From Halorussus limi (GTDB lineage Archaea > Halobacteriota > Halobacteria > Halobacteriales > Haladaptataceae), in the NCBI RefSeq assembly GCF_023238205.1, contig NZ_CP096659.1:2497626-2561625 (forward strand): a DNA stretch of 64,000 nt, read 5' to 3'. Positions 42,177 through 51,737 of this stretch are shown in pieces (positions within the stretch are counted from its first letter, which is position 1; each line of letters opens with the position of its first letter). The translations under genes and the position numbers were made by a program. The notes beneath the pieces are model-generated. The model was not told the DNA's origin and did no database searches. It worked only from the letters and a program-made list of their open reading frames with translations.

Positions 42177-44075
42177 TTAGTCACCCGTTGCGGATTCGAT
42201 GCGGACGTTGTACTGGCTCAGGTCGGCGTCGTCGCCGATTCGGCTCTCGAAGCCGGAGACGACCTCGCGAGGCTCGAAGGGGTTGCCGTCGTACTTGAGC
42301 AGACTGTACAGTTTCTCGCCGAAGCGGCCGAGTTGGCCCTGAACGTGGCGGCGGAACTGCGCCGTGGCGTTCATCTCGACGACCAGCGCCTCGTCGACGC
42401 TCTCGAGGAACGCGGTCACTTCGTCCTTGGCGAACGGCATCATGTCGCTGACGTTCATGGCCTTCACCGAGTGGCCCTGCTCGTTCAGTACGTCGACGGC
42501 CTCCTCGACGACGCCTTTGGTACTGCCCCAACTGAGGATGCCGTACTCGGCGTCCTCGGGACCGTAGACCGTCTGGTGGTCGGCGTTCTCCGCGAGTTCG
42601 TCGCGGATGGACTCGAGTTTCGACATCCGGCGGTTCATCTGGAGGACGCGGTTGTCCGGGTCCTCGCTGATGTGGCCGACTTCGTTGTGCTCGTTACCCG
42701 AGGCGAGGTAGTTGCCACCCTTCTGTCCGGGGAGCGAGCGCGGACTGACGCCGCCGCGTTCGCCGTCGGCGTCGTACATGTACCGCTTGAACCGACCGGC
42801 TTCCTGCACGGCCTCTTCGAGGTCCTCCTCGGTGACGACGCTTCCGATGTCGGGGTTCGGCTCCTCGTCGAACACGTCCTCGGGGACGGTCTGGTGGCCG
42901 CCCGAGAGCTTCTGGTCGTAGATGACGATGGCCGGAATCTGGTACTCGTAGGCGATTTCGAAGGCCTTCCGAGTCTGCTCGTAACACTCCGCGGCGTCGC
43001 CCGGTGCGAACACGACGCGGTTGGAGTCGCCCTGACTCGTGTACAGGACGTGTTCGAGGTCGCCCTGTTCGGGCTTGGTCGGCATCCCCGTCGAACCGCC
43101 GGCGCGCATCGACTCCACGAGGACGATGGGCGTCTCGGTCATCTCCGCGAGACCGAGCGGTTCGGACATCAGCGCGAACCCGCCGCCCGACGACCCGGAC
43201 ATCGCCTTCGCGCCGGCGTGGCTCGCGCCGATGGCGAGCGACGCCGCGGCGATTTCGTCCTCGACCTGCTCGGAGATGCCGCCCATGTCCGGCAGGTGCT
43301 GGGTCATGATGGTGAACACGTCGGTCCACGGGGTCATCGGGTAGCCCGAGATGAACCGACAGCCCTCGTCGAGCGATCCGTAGGCGATGCCGTGCGAACC
43401 GGAGACGAGGACTTGCTCCTCTTCCTGCGTCCCCGTCGGGGCGCGCAGGTCGTGGGTGTGTTCGTAATCCTCGTTGACCGACTCGTAGGCCTCTTCGAGA
43501 ATCTGGAGGTTGGCCTCCAGCACGTCGCCGCTCATGGCGTCCTCCATCAGGTCCTCGATGTACTGGAGGTCCATGTCGAGCAGCGCGGCGGTCGCGCCCA
43601 CGCCGGCCGTGTTGCGCATGACCTCTCGACCGTGTTCCTTGGCGAGGCCGCGCAGGTCGAGGTCGTAGACGTGCCAGTTGTTCTCCTCGACGCGCTCGTC
43701 GAAGTTCTCGATTTCGCTGGCGTCGAGCAGGCCGGAGTCGTAGACGATGACCCCGCCCTCTCGAAGCTCGTCGAGGTTCTCCGTCAGCGGCTTGATCTCC
43801 TCGTTGCCGTAGTAGGCTTCCTCCTGCGGGTTCCGGGCGAAGCTGTCGCCCAGCGCGAGCAGGAAGTTGTAGTTGTCTCCCCGCGACTTTACGGGCTCGT
43901 CTTTCGCCCGAATCTCTACGTACGTGTGGCCACCGCGGATGCGCGACGGGTAGTGTCGGTGCGTGAAGACGTTCAGGCCCGAGCGCATCAGCGCTTTGGC
44001 GAAGTTCTGGCTCGTCGAGTCGATTCCGTCGCCGGAACCGCCCGCGATTCGCCAGATAAGTTCGTCATTAGTCAT
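42177..44075 (-). CDS. porA: 2-oxoacid:ferredoxin oxidoreductase alpha subunit (gamma-alpha fusion), probably pyruvate-specific
   Basis: 632 residues. The N-terminal part (about 1-190) is the gamma domain (IAGGSGDGIDSTSQNFAKAL and HYPSRIRGGHTYVEIRA), followed by the alpha domain with the GYPMTPWTDVFTIM and SGSSGGGFALMSEPLGLAEM stretches. Haloarchaeal enzymes have only one ferredoxin-linked 4Fe-4S cluster and no delta subunit, which agrees with two genes here. A TATA-like atttatct about 40 bases before ATG 44075 heads the operon. KorA, its 2-oxoglutarate paralogue, is somewhat shorter. Confidence 0.88.
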   Translation of the reverse strand: MTNDELIWRIAGGSGDGIDSTSQNFAKALMRSGLNVFTHRHYPSRIRGGHTYVEIRAKDEPVKSRGDNYNFLLALGDSFARNPQEEAYYGNEEIKPLTENLDELREGGVIVYDSGLLDASEIENFDERVEENNWHVYDLDLRGLAKEHGREVMRNTAGVGATAALLDMDLQYIEDLMEDAMSGDVLEANLQILEEAYESVNEDYEHTHDLRAPTGTQEEEQVLVSGSHGIAYGSLDEGCRFISGYPMTPWTDVFTIMTQHLPDMGGISEQVEDEIAAASLAIGASHAGAKAMSGSSGGGFALMSEPLGLAEMTETPIVLVESMRAGGSTGMPTKPEQGDLEHVLYTSQGDSNRVVFAPGDAAECYEQTRKAFEIAYEYQIPAIVIYDQKLSGGHQTVPEDVFDEEPNPDIGSVVTEEDLEEAVQEAGRFKRYMYDADGERGGVSPRSLPGQKGGNYLASGNEHNEVGHISEDPDNRVLQMNRRMSKLESIRDELAENADHQTVYGPEDAEYGILSWGSTKGVVEEAVDVLNEQGHSVKAMNVSDMMPFAKDEVTAFLESVDEALVVEMNATAQFRRHVQGQLGRFGEKLYSLLKYDGNPFEPREVVSGFESRIGDDADLSQYNVRIESATGD

Positions 44076-44312
44076 ATCTGTTGCTCACGGCCGTTAGGCC
44101 CAGTGATTGAAGATAAATCGGGGAGTCAGTAAAGCCTTTGCTATAGATTAGCAAGGAATGTTCATGAGGGATAGGCGGTAATGGCGCATTTCCGACCATT
44201 TCCCTGTTAATCGGTACTCCGTGCCGGAGACGGCAGCGATTAACCGATACTTCAGTTTCTAACTAAAACTAAACACATAAGTTTATAAGAAAAATAGGGG
44301 CAAACCAATCGT
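44076..44312. promoter_or_regulatory. AT-rich divergent promoter region between porA and the PKD protein gene
   Basis: It contains the porA TATA (minus strand, about 44113-44120) and, for the PKD gene, tttataag at 44282-44289, 24-31 bases before ATG 44313. The region is clearly richer in A+T than its surroundings, as at the edge of acquired DNA. No small gene is seen. Confidence 0.6.
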
Positions 44313-47300
44313 ATGTCGAAGCCGACGTTGATCGCCGTCGCCGTCTTTCTCGTCGTGACGACCACTGCTGCCGGAACGATTCCAACGGACGATGCCGCGT
44401 CCGTCACGGACGCCACCCCGGCGAACGACGCCGCGACTCCGAACGAAGCACCGCTCGCAGACGCCGGTCTCGACCAAGACGTAACGAGAGGTGCGACCGT
44501 TCTCCTCGACGCCACGGGGTCGCGCGACTCCGACGGTCGCATCGAACGCTACGAGTGGTCGATTCGGACACCGAACGGCGACACGGTTGCGCCGGACTGC
44601 GCCGACTGTGCCCGAACTCGGTTCACACCGACCGAGACCGGTCGCTATCAGGTCACGATAACCGTCACTGACGACGACGGCGCGACGCGTTCGGACACGC
44701 TCTACGTCGACGTGTCACCCGGGTCGGGCCCCGGCGTCTCGGTCTCCGGACCGACGCGGCCGACCGAGGGTTCTACGGCGACCTACACCGCGAACCTCAC
44801 GGTGGGGGCCGCTGCGCTCGACTATGTCGTCTGGAAGGTCGACGGTACTCGAATCGCCAACCACTCGCTCTCGGCCGAGCAGACGACCGACGCCGTGACG
44901 AAACACTTCCCCACTGCCGAGAATCGCGACGTTACTGCGACGGTCTACGACGCCGACGGACTCACGAACGCGAGTTCCCTCACCGTAGCGGTCCAGTCTG
45001 ATTCGGATTCACCGTCCGAATCGCCGGAATCGAGTACGTCGACCGCCGATGGAAAGTCTCCTCGAATAGCGGGTGACAAGGTCGTGACTGGGTCGAAACC
45101 GCTCCGCGGCCGGTACGACGTTCGACTGGACGCTCCGACTACTGCCGTCGCCGCGGTAGAATGGCGAAGCACCGCCGGGAAAATCTCCGAGGGACGGTCA
45201 CTGACCCGGACGTGGGAACCCGGCGACCACGAACTCTACGCCGTCGTGACTTACGCCGATGGCTCGTCGAACGTCGCCACGTTCGCCGACGGGACGACGA
45301 CTGTCACGGCCGACCCTCGCCCGAACGTGTCGTTCGAATCGCTCGACCGACACGGTTTGATTTCGGGTGCGGTCCGTGGAGTCGACGAGTACGAGAATCT
45401 GAACGGACTCCGCGTCGAAGTGGACGGCGAGACCGTTGCAGTGGCCGGGGGCACCGTACGCGGTCGGTATCGTCACGATTTCGGCCGCCAGCGGACTATG
45501 CGCTTCTCCGACGCCGAGTTCACGCCCGGTGAACCATACACGGTGACCGTCGTTGCCACCGACGAACGGGGCCAGACCGTCCGGGCGAGTCGCGAAATCG
45601 TTCCGGTCGAGAAACCCGAAATCGTCCGGTCAGAGTTCGTCAACGGGCCGGTGGATTCGTATCACGAACGCCTTGATCCTACTCGATATGCGGCACATCA
45701 CGTCTTGGAAATTGATTTGAACGGTGTAGACCCTGAAAAGGTGGATATCCAAATTCAGTCAAGGAATGATCTTGCCAAAAGAACCGACACTAATGGACTT
45801 AGCCGAGTAGAAGAAGGAGGCAAGGAGCACTTAGTACTGCATAGTTTCTGGTTTGGAGAATCACCAGGCCAGTACAGCACAACTGCGTACGTTAACTACT
45901 CAAATACATATGCCCATTGGGAAAGTAAAAGCGTGTCAAATTTCCGAGTTACACCTAGTAAACCAGAACTTCGACTGAATGTCGTCAACGACGGCACAAA
46001 GGAGTATATCACCCGAGAACACGGTATCCTAGTAAATGCGTCCGGTTCGTTCGACCCAGACGGTACGGATCTCAAATATATCTGGAAATACGGGGCAGAA
46101 CCCACGAAACCCGACAATTCCACGGCGAAGTTTCGGTCTTACGAGCGAGCGGCGAGTATCGTCGAAGACGGCTACGACCTGCGAGCGAAGCGGAACTTCG
46201 ACTTCTTGAACTACTTCGTTCCGGGCATTTCCAACACGAGTGTTCTGAGCGAAGAACCGTACTCTGACGAGGAAACGGTTCGGGTCCAAGTAGAAACGGA
46301 ACCGTATCACTTCGCAAAAGAGACGTACTATCAGGACTTCTCGTTGGGGATCTCGGTGTCGAATCCCGCTGCGAGCGTCGTCGAGCGAGAGAAGGTCGAA
46401 GCCGAGCGAAGCGGCCATTCAGACGCGACCGAAGACGCATATCGATACGTCTGGACTATCGAACTCCCCACCGAATCGCTCGCCTCGACTACACCGTCTC
46501 AAACCGTGACGATTTACAACCGAGAGAACGCTCGGAAGAAGACCGAAGCGGAGCTACCGCAAATTCTCGTTTCGGGAAGCAGTAGTAAGTACTGGACTGA
46601 CGTCACTGTACAAAATCTCTCCTATTTGGTCGAGAAGCCTCGCGTAAGAAACGTGACGGTCAACGAGAAGGAGACTCGGGACGAGTATCTCAAGCATGGA
46701 TACGAAGTTCGGCGGACGACCGGAACCACGAAATACATCCTCGAAAAGAAGGTTAAGACGCAGGACGCGAAGTACGGAACCGAAACCAAGCGCTTCGCCA
46801 GTCGGCGCCTCCGGAAGATGTTTCTACAAACGTCGAATGCGTGGTACGCCTCCGGACGTCACGAGACGCAGCGAACCAAGGTCGAACGGTTCTCCCAGTG
46901 GCACCCGTCCTCGGAAATAGAATTCAAGAAGAAGTGGCACGATTCGAGCCTCTGGAACGGTGAGCGGACCGGTGACACCCGCAGAATAAAAGTCGAATCT
47001 GCCGAGTACCGGACGCAGCGCAAGTACCGCTACGAAAACGAGATAGAGAAAACGAAGACGATTCCGGTACGACGGAGCAAAACTCGATGGGTAACGAAAA
47101 CCGCTACACGGACGGTGGAGCGTTGTAGTCTCAGGTTCGGTTGCGAAGAGGTGACCCAGAAGTACACTTACAGGACGAAGGAAACGTACACCTACAGAAC
47201 GACGAAGACTTACACGTACACGATCACGAAGACGGAAACGTACTGGGCGACTTCGAGGCACCAGTCGGACCACGCGTTTACCGGAAAGAAGAGACGAGTA

Positions 47301-47801
47301 AAAATCTCGGATGCGGTCTACGAAACTCGCTTCGAGGTTGAGTACAAGACTCAACGCACGGAGACCGTGACGAAGTACGAGGCGATACGCGACAAGAAAG
47401 TCCAGGATGCGGTCTACGAGTGGCGGGCAAAATCGGAGACGACGGACTACGTACTCGCGAGAAAGCAAGTGTCCCGAAACGGCTGGCGGATGAGGGAGGC
47501 ACAGGCCACTACGTGGGTTCTCGGCAGAGACGATGGCACGACGAAGTTCTGGACGCCGATATACGAAGCCGAAAGCGACGTCGTCAAAACCAAAGCTACC
47601 ATCACCGGGACGCTCACGACCCGATCCTACGATTCCAGGGTTGGCCGTGTCACGGAGGAGAGCGAACTCAAATCAGATACCTTCACGTACGAAGGGGCAA
47701 AAAGCAGACAATATATAATAGGAAAAATAGATAGGGGCGAGGAGAGACTCAATTGGTGTCGAGTGAAAGTCGCATGCTCGAAGTCTAACGGAGGGATCTA
47801 A
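44313..47801 (+). CDS. large secreted PKD-domain surface protein with basic Lys/Arg/Thr/Tyr-rich C-terminal region
   Basis: 1162 residues. A Sec signal (LIAVAVFLVVTTTAAGTI) and Asp/Ala spacer precede a PKD domain at about 45-135 (LLDATGSRDSDGRIERYEW, with a Cys-x2-Cys). Ig-like beta domains follow at about 140-232, 255-335 and 340-430, and another PKD-like segment near 565-605 (LVNASGSFDPDGTDLKYIWK). From about residue 448 the codon use and base composition change. The region about 770-1160 is strongly basic and Tyr/Thr-rich, with the near-repeat KYTYRTKETYTYRTTKTYTY near 950-970. No C-terminal anchor is seen; the partner gene 5 bases downstream encodes a membrane-anchored protein. Such basic sequence is rare in haloarchaea. 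Function unknown; surface binding or assembly is a guess. Confidence 0.85.
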   Translation: MSKPTLIAVAVFLVVTTTAAGTIPTDDAASVTDATPANDAATPNEAPLADAGLDQDVTRGATVLLDATGSRDSDGRIERYEWSIRTPNGDTVAPDCADCARTRFTPTETGRYQVTITVTDDDGATRSDTLYVDVSPGSGPGVSVSGPTRPTEGSTATYTANLTVGAAALDYVVWKVDGTRIANHSLSAEQTTDAVTKHFPTAENRDVTATVYDADGLTNASSLTVAVQSDSDSPSESPESSTSTADGKSPRIAGDKVVTGSKPLRGRYDVRLDAPTTAVAAVEWRSTAGKISEGRSLTRTWEPGDHELYAVVTYADGSSNVATFADGTTTVTADPRPNVSFESLDRHGLISGAVRGVDEYENLNGLRVEVDGETVAVAGGTVRGRYRHDFGRQRTMRFSDAEFTPGEPYTVTVVATDERGQTVRASREIVPVEKPEIVRSEFVNGPVDSYHERLDPTRYAAHHVLEIDLNGVDPEKVDIQIQSRNDLAKRTDTNGLSRVEEGGKEHLVLHSFWFGESPGQYSTTAYVNYSNTYAHWESKSVSNFRVTPSKPELRLNVVNDGTKEYITREHGILVNASGSFDPDGTDLKYIWKYGAEPTKPDNSTAKFRSYERAASIVEDGYDLRAKRNFDFLNYFVPGISNTSVLSEEPYSDEETVRVQVETEPYHFAKETYYQDFSLGISVSNPAASVVEREKVEAERSGHSDATEDAYRYVWTIELPTESLASTTPSQTVTIYNRENARKKTEAELPQILVSGSSSKYWTDVTVQNLSYLVEKPRVRNVTVNEKETRDEYLKHGYEVRRTTGTTKYILEKKVKTQDAKYGTETKRFASRRLRKMFLQTSNAWYASGRHETQRTKVERFSQWHPSSEIEFKKKWHDSSLWNGERTGDTRRIKVESAEYRTQRKYRYENEIEKTKTIPVRRSKTRWVTKTATRTVERCSLRFGCEEVTQKYTYRTKETYTYRTTKTYTYTITKTETYWATSRHQSDHAFTGKKRRVKISDAVYETRFEVEYKTQRTETVTKYEAIRDKKVQDAVYEWRAKSETTDYVLARKQVSRNGWRMREAQATTWVLGRDDGTTKFWTPIYEAESDVVKTKATITGTLTTRSYDSRVGRVTEESELKSDTFTYEGAKSRQYIIGKIDRGEERLNWCRVKVACSKSNGGI

Positions 47802-47806
47802 CGGAC

Positions 47807-48739
47807 ATGACGAACAAAAAATTCTACGTTACCGTCGGAACGCTGTTCGTGGTCTGCGCGTTGTTGTCCACGGGAGTAGTCGCCGCTGGAGTACTGCAAG
47901 ACGAGAGTTCGAACGAGAAGGTCGAAGCGACCGGAGGGACTACGTACACAGTCGCTTTCAACGGGGAGGAGTCGGCTCTCAAAGTTACTGCTAAAAACCC
48001 GACTAAAGAGAAAATCCGACTTGCAGGATATGTAGTCACTGTCGATGGACGACAAGTTCATGAGAAGAATCTCAATCTTTCCGTGGGCGAAGAACGAACG
48101 AAACGAATCAATATTACGGACGGCATAAACGTCAACCAGGATAGCCACACCGTAACCTTCTCCACCTACGGCGGTCACACCGAGTTCAACTTCACTCGCG
48201 AAATAGATTCAGCCGACTCCGGAAAGATTCCAACACCGTACATTGCGGACGTAGAAGTCATTGAGGGCACCATCAACGGTGAACCGTCCGCAGTCGCCGA
48301 GGTGACGCTCGCGAATCCTTCGGAACAACTCTACAGCACGAAGCTCATGGTCCACACGGTCGGGACCGACGGGAGTCTCTACCCCGCTTCGGTCCGTCCG
48401 GGCGACACCCGAACGATCACCGTGGAGTTGCTGGACGACCGCGGTGCCAAGATAGCTGGCGAGGCGCGACTCTACACCGGTAACCTGACGACAGCAGAAG
48501 GCGGTATCGACCAAGTAGAGTTTGCCGGTCGTGCCGGAGCCCAGACTCGAGTCTGGAACGCCTCGTACGAGTCCGTGCGGCCGACGTGGATGCAGAACAA
48601 CTACGAGTATCACAACGACAGCTACGCCCCCGGTCTCGCGACGAAGCTCAGCGGCGGGCACGAAGTGGCTGGAATCCCGGTCGCATATCTCTGTGCCGGG
48701 GTTCTGCTCGGACTGTTTGCGTTTCGGAAATTCCGTTAA
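47807..48739 (+). CDS. membrane-anchored exoprotein, partner of the PKD protein
   Basis: 310 residues with an N-terminal signal or anchor (FYVTVGTLFVVCALLSTGVV), two beta-rich outer domains (about 40-130 and 140-230), a loop rich in Asn/Tyr (MQNNYEYHNDSY) and a C-terminal helix VAYLCAGVLLGLFAFRKF with basic end. The topology places nearly all of it outside the cell, anchored at the C-terminus. It begins 5 bases after the PKD protein and must share its transcript. The first half is Lys/Asn-rich like the preceding gene end, the second returns to normal haloarchaeal composition. Family not recognised. Confidence 0.82.
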   Translation: MTNKKFYVTVGTLFVVCALLSTGVVAAGVLQDESSNEKVEATGGTTYTVAFNGEESALKVTAKNPTKEKIRLAGYVVTVDGRQVHEKNLNLSVGEERTKRINITDGINVNQDSHTVTFSTYGGHTEFNFTREIDSADSGKIPTPYIADVEVIEGTINGEPSAVAEVTLANPSEQLYSTKLMVHTVGTDGSLYPASVRPGDTRTITVELLDDRGAKIAGEARLYTGNLTTAEGGIDQVEFAGRAGAQTRVWNASYESVRPTWMQNNYEYHNDSYAPGLATKLSGGHEVAGIPVAYLCAGVLLGLFAFRKFR

Positions 48740-48744
48740 ACGGC

Positions 48745-48954
48745 CTACGACTCCTTCGTACGGATGATTTCGCGCATGTTCAGGTAGATATCCCGCGGCG
48801 TGGTCTCCTCGTCGGGGTCGTAGATGTCGCTGATACGGTAGAGAATCGCGGCGACCATCTTGCTCTCGGAACTCTCGGCGCGGATGTCGTCGGCAATCGC
48901 TCGGAGCGTCTCGACGCGCTGAGCGTCACTTCCATCTGGGCCGTCGTCGGACAT
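48745..48954 (-). CDS. conserved small haloarchaeal protein, 69 aa
   Basis: Acidic helical protein starting MSDDGPDGSDAQRVETLRAI, ending with YLNMREIIRTKES. The stretch SKMVAAILYRISDIYD looks conserved. The gene lies three bases downstream of the apbC gene on the same strand, so the pair is an operon. It has no Cys, membrane helix or known domain. A role linked to Fe-S delivery is possible only through that neighbour. Confidence 0.78.
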   Translation of the reverse strand: MSDDGPDGSDAQRVETLRAIADDIRAESSESKMVAAILYRISDIYDPDEETTPRDIYLNMREIIRTKES

Positions 48955-48957
48955 GGG

Positions 48958-49992
48958 TCAGCGTTGTTGGCGTCGCTTGATAATTCCGACGTTGTTGGCG
49001 ACGTTCTCCGTCAAGACGCGGAAGGCGTCGCCCGTGTCGCTGTCTTCGTCCAGTACGATGGGTTTACCCTCGTCGCCGCCGGTCCGGACCGAGGGGTCGA
49101 TGGGAATCGACCCGAGGAACGGCATGTCGTTCGTCTCGGCGAACTTCGCGCCGCCGCCCCGGCCGAAGATGTCGTGTTCACCGCCGCAGTCGGGACACTT
49201 GAACGTGGACATGTTCTCGGCGATGCCGAGGACCGGCGTGTCGTGCTTCCCGAACATCCGCAGACCCTTGCGGGCGTCGTCGATAGCGACCTCCTGGGGC
49301 GTCGTGACGATGACCGCACCCGTGACCGGCACGCTCTGGAGGAGCGTGAGCTGAGCGTCACCGGTTCCCGGCGGCAGGTCCACGACCATGTAGTCGAGGT
49401 GGCCCCACTCGACGTCCTCCCAGAGTTGCGTGAGGACCTTGTGGACCATCGGACCGCGCCAGATGACGGGGTCATCCTCGCCGACGAGGAAGGCCATGCT
49501 CATGAGTTTCACGCCGAACTGCTCGGGCGGAATCATGGTCTCGTCTTCGGTCGCTCTCGGGACCTCTTCTGCGTCGACCATCCGGGGGACGTTCGGGCCG
49601 TACACGTCGGCGTCGAACAGGCCGACGCGCGCACCCATCTGTGCGAGGCCCGCCGCGATGTTGACCGCGACGGTGGATTTGCCGACGCCGCCCTTACCGG
49701 ACGCCACCGCGATGATGTTCTTGACGTTCGGCAGGACTTGCTCGTCGGCGGAGATGTCGTCGTCCACGCGGGCCGAGAGTTCGGCGTCGAGACCGCGGTC
49801 CCCGAGGACCTCTCGAACCCGGTTGGCGATTTGGGTCTCGTTTGGCGAGTAAGGGGCACCCAACGCCAGCGAGACGGTCGCTGTGTCGCCGTCGACCGAC
49901 ACGTCGTTGACGAGACCGAGCGAGACGATGTCGTCGCCGAGGTCCGGGTCCTCGACTTCCCGGAGCAAGTCGCGTACCTCTGATGCGTCCAT
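48958..49992 (-). CDS. apbC: Mrp/NBP35 (ApbC) family Fe-S cluster carrier ATPase
   Basis: 344 residues: an N-terminal MIP18/DUF59 domain (about 1-80) fused to a ParA-type ATPase with deviant Walker A GKGGVGKST (99-107), the switch DLPPGTGD and the cluster-binding Cys266-x2-Cys269 (FKCPDCGG). The dimer would hold a transferable 4Fe-4S cluster between these Cys pairs. It is the likely carrier for cellular Fe-S enzymes. The neighbouring divergent moaA encodes a 4Fe-4S enzyme that could be a client, which is inference. Confidence 0.94.
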   Translation of the reverse strand: MDASEVRDLLREVEDPDLGDDIVSLGLVNDVSVDGDTATVSLALGAPYSPNETQIANRVREVLGDRGLDAELSARVDDDISADEQVLPNVKNIIAVASGKGGVGKSTVAVNIAAGLAQMGARVGLFDADVYGPNVPRMVDAEEVPRATEDETMIPPEQFGVKLMSMAFLVGEDDPVIWRGPMVHKVLTQLWEDVEWGHLDYMVVDLPPGTGDAQLTLLQSVPVTGAVIVTTPQEVAIDDARKGLRMFGKHDTPVLGIAENMSTFKCPDCGGEHDIFGRGGGAKFAETNDMPFLGSIPIDPSVRTGGDEGKPIVLDEDSDTGDAFRVLTENVANNVGIIKRRQQR

Positions 49993-50122
49993 AGCCGTGG
50001 GTACGGTCCGAAGCGGCGATAAGCCTTGTCAACTTTCGAGTCCGAAACCGTAACCGGATTCGGTTACTCTCGCGGGGTATTCGACAGCGATTTTAAGGAC
50101 TCGCGCGCGAAAGGTCCGAACT

Positions 50123-51091
50123 ATGTTGGAGGACGATTTCGGGCGCGAGGTCTCCGGGGTTCGGGTCTCGCTCACCGACCGGTGTAACTTCGACTGCGTC
50201 TACTGCCACAACGAGGGGTTGGGCGACACGCGCGGTCCCATGGACCCACAGGACGACGAGATGAGCGCCGACGACGTGGTCCGGTTCCTGGAAGTTGCCC
50301 GTGAGTTCGGCGTCGAGAAGGTGAAGTTCACGGGCGGCGAACCGATGCTCCGGCAGGACTTGGAGGACATCATCCGACGAACGCCCGACGAGATGGAGGT
50401 CTCGTTGACGACCAACGGGACTTTCCTCCCCGGTCGCGCGCCGGACCTCGTTGCGGCCGGACTGGAGCGCGTGAACGTCTCGCAGGACGCGCTCGACCCC
50501 GAGGCGTTCGCGGAAGTCACTCAGAGCGGGGCTTACGACAAGGTCATCGAGGGCGTTCACGCCGCGCTCGACGCCGGACTCGACCCCGTCAAACTGAACA
50601 TGGTCGTGTTCGAGCACACGGCGGGCTACGTCGAGGAGATGGTCGAACACGTCGCCGAGAACGACGGACTTCAGCTTCAACTCATCCAGTACATGCCGGA
50701 ACTCACCGGCAAGCCCGAGTGGAACATCGACATCCAGCGCGTCCACGACTGGTTGGCGGACATCGCCGACGAGGTCGAGACCCGCGAGATGCACCATCGG
50801 AACCGCTACTGGGTGGACGGCGGGATGGTCGAAATCGTCGACCCGGTGGAGAATCCGCAGTTCTGCGCGAACTGCCACCGCGTACGCGTCACGCACGAAG
50901 GATTCCTTAAGGGGTGTCTCAATCGGAACGACGACCTCCGTTCGATGGGCGAGATGACTCGCGGCGAGATTCGGGAGACGTTCCGCGAAACCGTCGAGAA
51001 TCGGGTCCCCTACTACGGCGAGTACATGGTTCGAGGCGACGACGGCGAGTGGGAGATAAACGACGAGTACGTCAACAACGTCGAAGTCTGA
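50123..51091 (+). CDS. moaA: GTP 3',8-cyclase, molybdenum cofactor biosynthesis
   Basis: Radical SAM enzyme of 322 residues starting molybdopterin synthesis from GTP. The SAM cluster is Cys21, Cys25 and Cys28 in CNFDCVYC; the second, substrate-binding cluster is Cys-x2-Cys-x13-Cys in [25 protein letters not shown] is the SAM-binding GGEP motif. The bacterial C-terminal Gly-Gly is not present (it ends NNVEV). No other moa gene is in the window. Confidence 0.94.
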   Translation: MLEDDFGREVSGVRVSLTDRCNFDCVYCHNEGLGDTRGPMDPQDDEMSADDVVRFLEVAREFGVEKVKFTGGEPMLRQDLEDIIRRTPDEMEVSLTTNGTFLPGRAPDLVAAGLERVNVSQDALDPEAFAEVTQSGAYDKVIEGVHAALDAGLDPVKLNMVVFEHTAGYVEEMVEHVAENDGLQLQLIQYMPELTGKPEWNIDIQRVHDWLADIADEVETREMHHRNRYWVDGGMVEIVDPVENPQFCANCHRVRVTHEGFLKGCLNRNDDLRSMGEMTRGEIRETFRETVENRVPYYGEYMVRGDDGEWEINDEYVNNVEV

Positions 51092-51328
51092 TTCCGGGTT
51101 TCGCGCTCGAATCGTCCTCTCCGGAGTTTCCGGCGTTCGTGGCGGAGTGGCTCCTATCCCTGTTCCTCGCAATGGCAGTACGAAGTTGTCGGAAGTTGCA
51201 CCGTTACCGATTGCCGACGTAATCGTCGTGCGACGGCCACGCAGCACTACTGGCCTCACCGCCACCGTCGCCGACCCGCATCGTTACCGGCCCGTACGCT
51301 TAACCGTGATTCCGATGAACCCCGAGAC

Positions 51329-51655
51329 ATGAGCGAGACCGAACTGGTCGAACGACTGGGCGCGGCCGACGTAGGCGACCACGTGAGCGTGGACCTCGCG
51401 GACGGCACCAGTTTCGAAGGAGTGGCGAGTCCCATCGACTACGTTCCCGAGGAGTCGCTCCGGGTCGAAGTCCGGCCCGAGGGCGGGACCACCGAGCGGT
51501 ACGAACTCCGTGCCGACTACGACGGGGAGTGGAATGCGATGTCGGTCCGTCACACCGACGCCGCCGACGGCGATTCCGGATGGGAGACCCTCGGGGCGGT
51601 CGAACGCATCGAGGTTCGCGGCGACGAAGACGAGTGGGAGTGGGGTCACTCGTAG
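51329..51655 (+). CDS. conserved haloarchaeal hypothetical protein, 108 aa
   Basis: Small acidic beta-rich protein starting MSETELVERLGAADVGDHVS. The pattern VSVDLADGTSFEGVASPIDY followed by strands resembles an Sm- or SH3-like barrel, but I cannot assign a family. It contains no cysteine or membrane helix. A TATA-like cttaacc near 51299-51305 gives a leaderless start. Confidence 0.72.
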   Translation: MSETELVERLGAADVGDHVSVDLADGTSFEGVASPIDYVPEESLRVEVRPEGGTTERYELRADYDGEWNAMSVRHTDAADGDSGWETLGAVERIEVRGDEDEWEWGHS

Positions 51656-51737
51656 CCAAGTACGGCCGGTCTCCCGTCGTCGGAATCCCGGCCCGTCGGG
51701 GAGTGAGAAGGCGCGACGAAGGGGCAGCGTTTCGTTG

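Noticed and set aside
42333-44132. 599-residue open frame opposite porA
   Set aside because: A mirror of the real gene; composition is Val/Leu/Arg/Asp-rich without motifs, whereas the other strand shows clear PorA signatures.
44076-44312. Integration site of a mobile element
   Set aside because: The AT-rich boundary suggests acquired DNA, but no integrase, tRNA end or direct repeat flanks the 44.3-48.7 kb segment.
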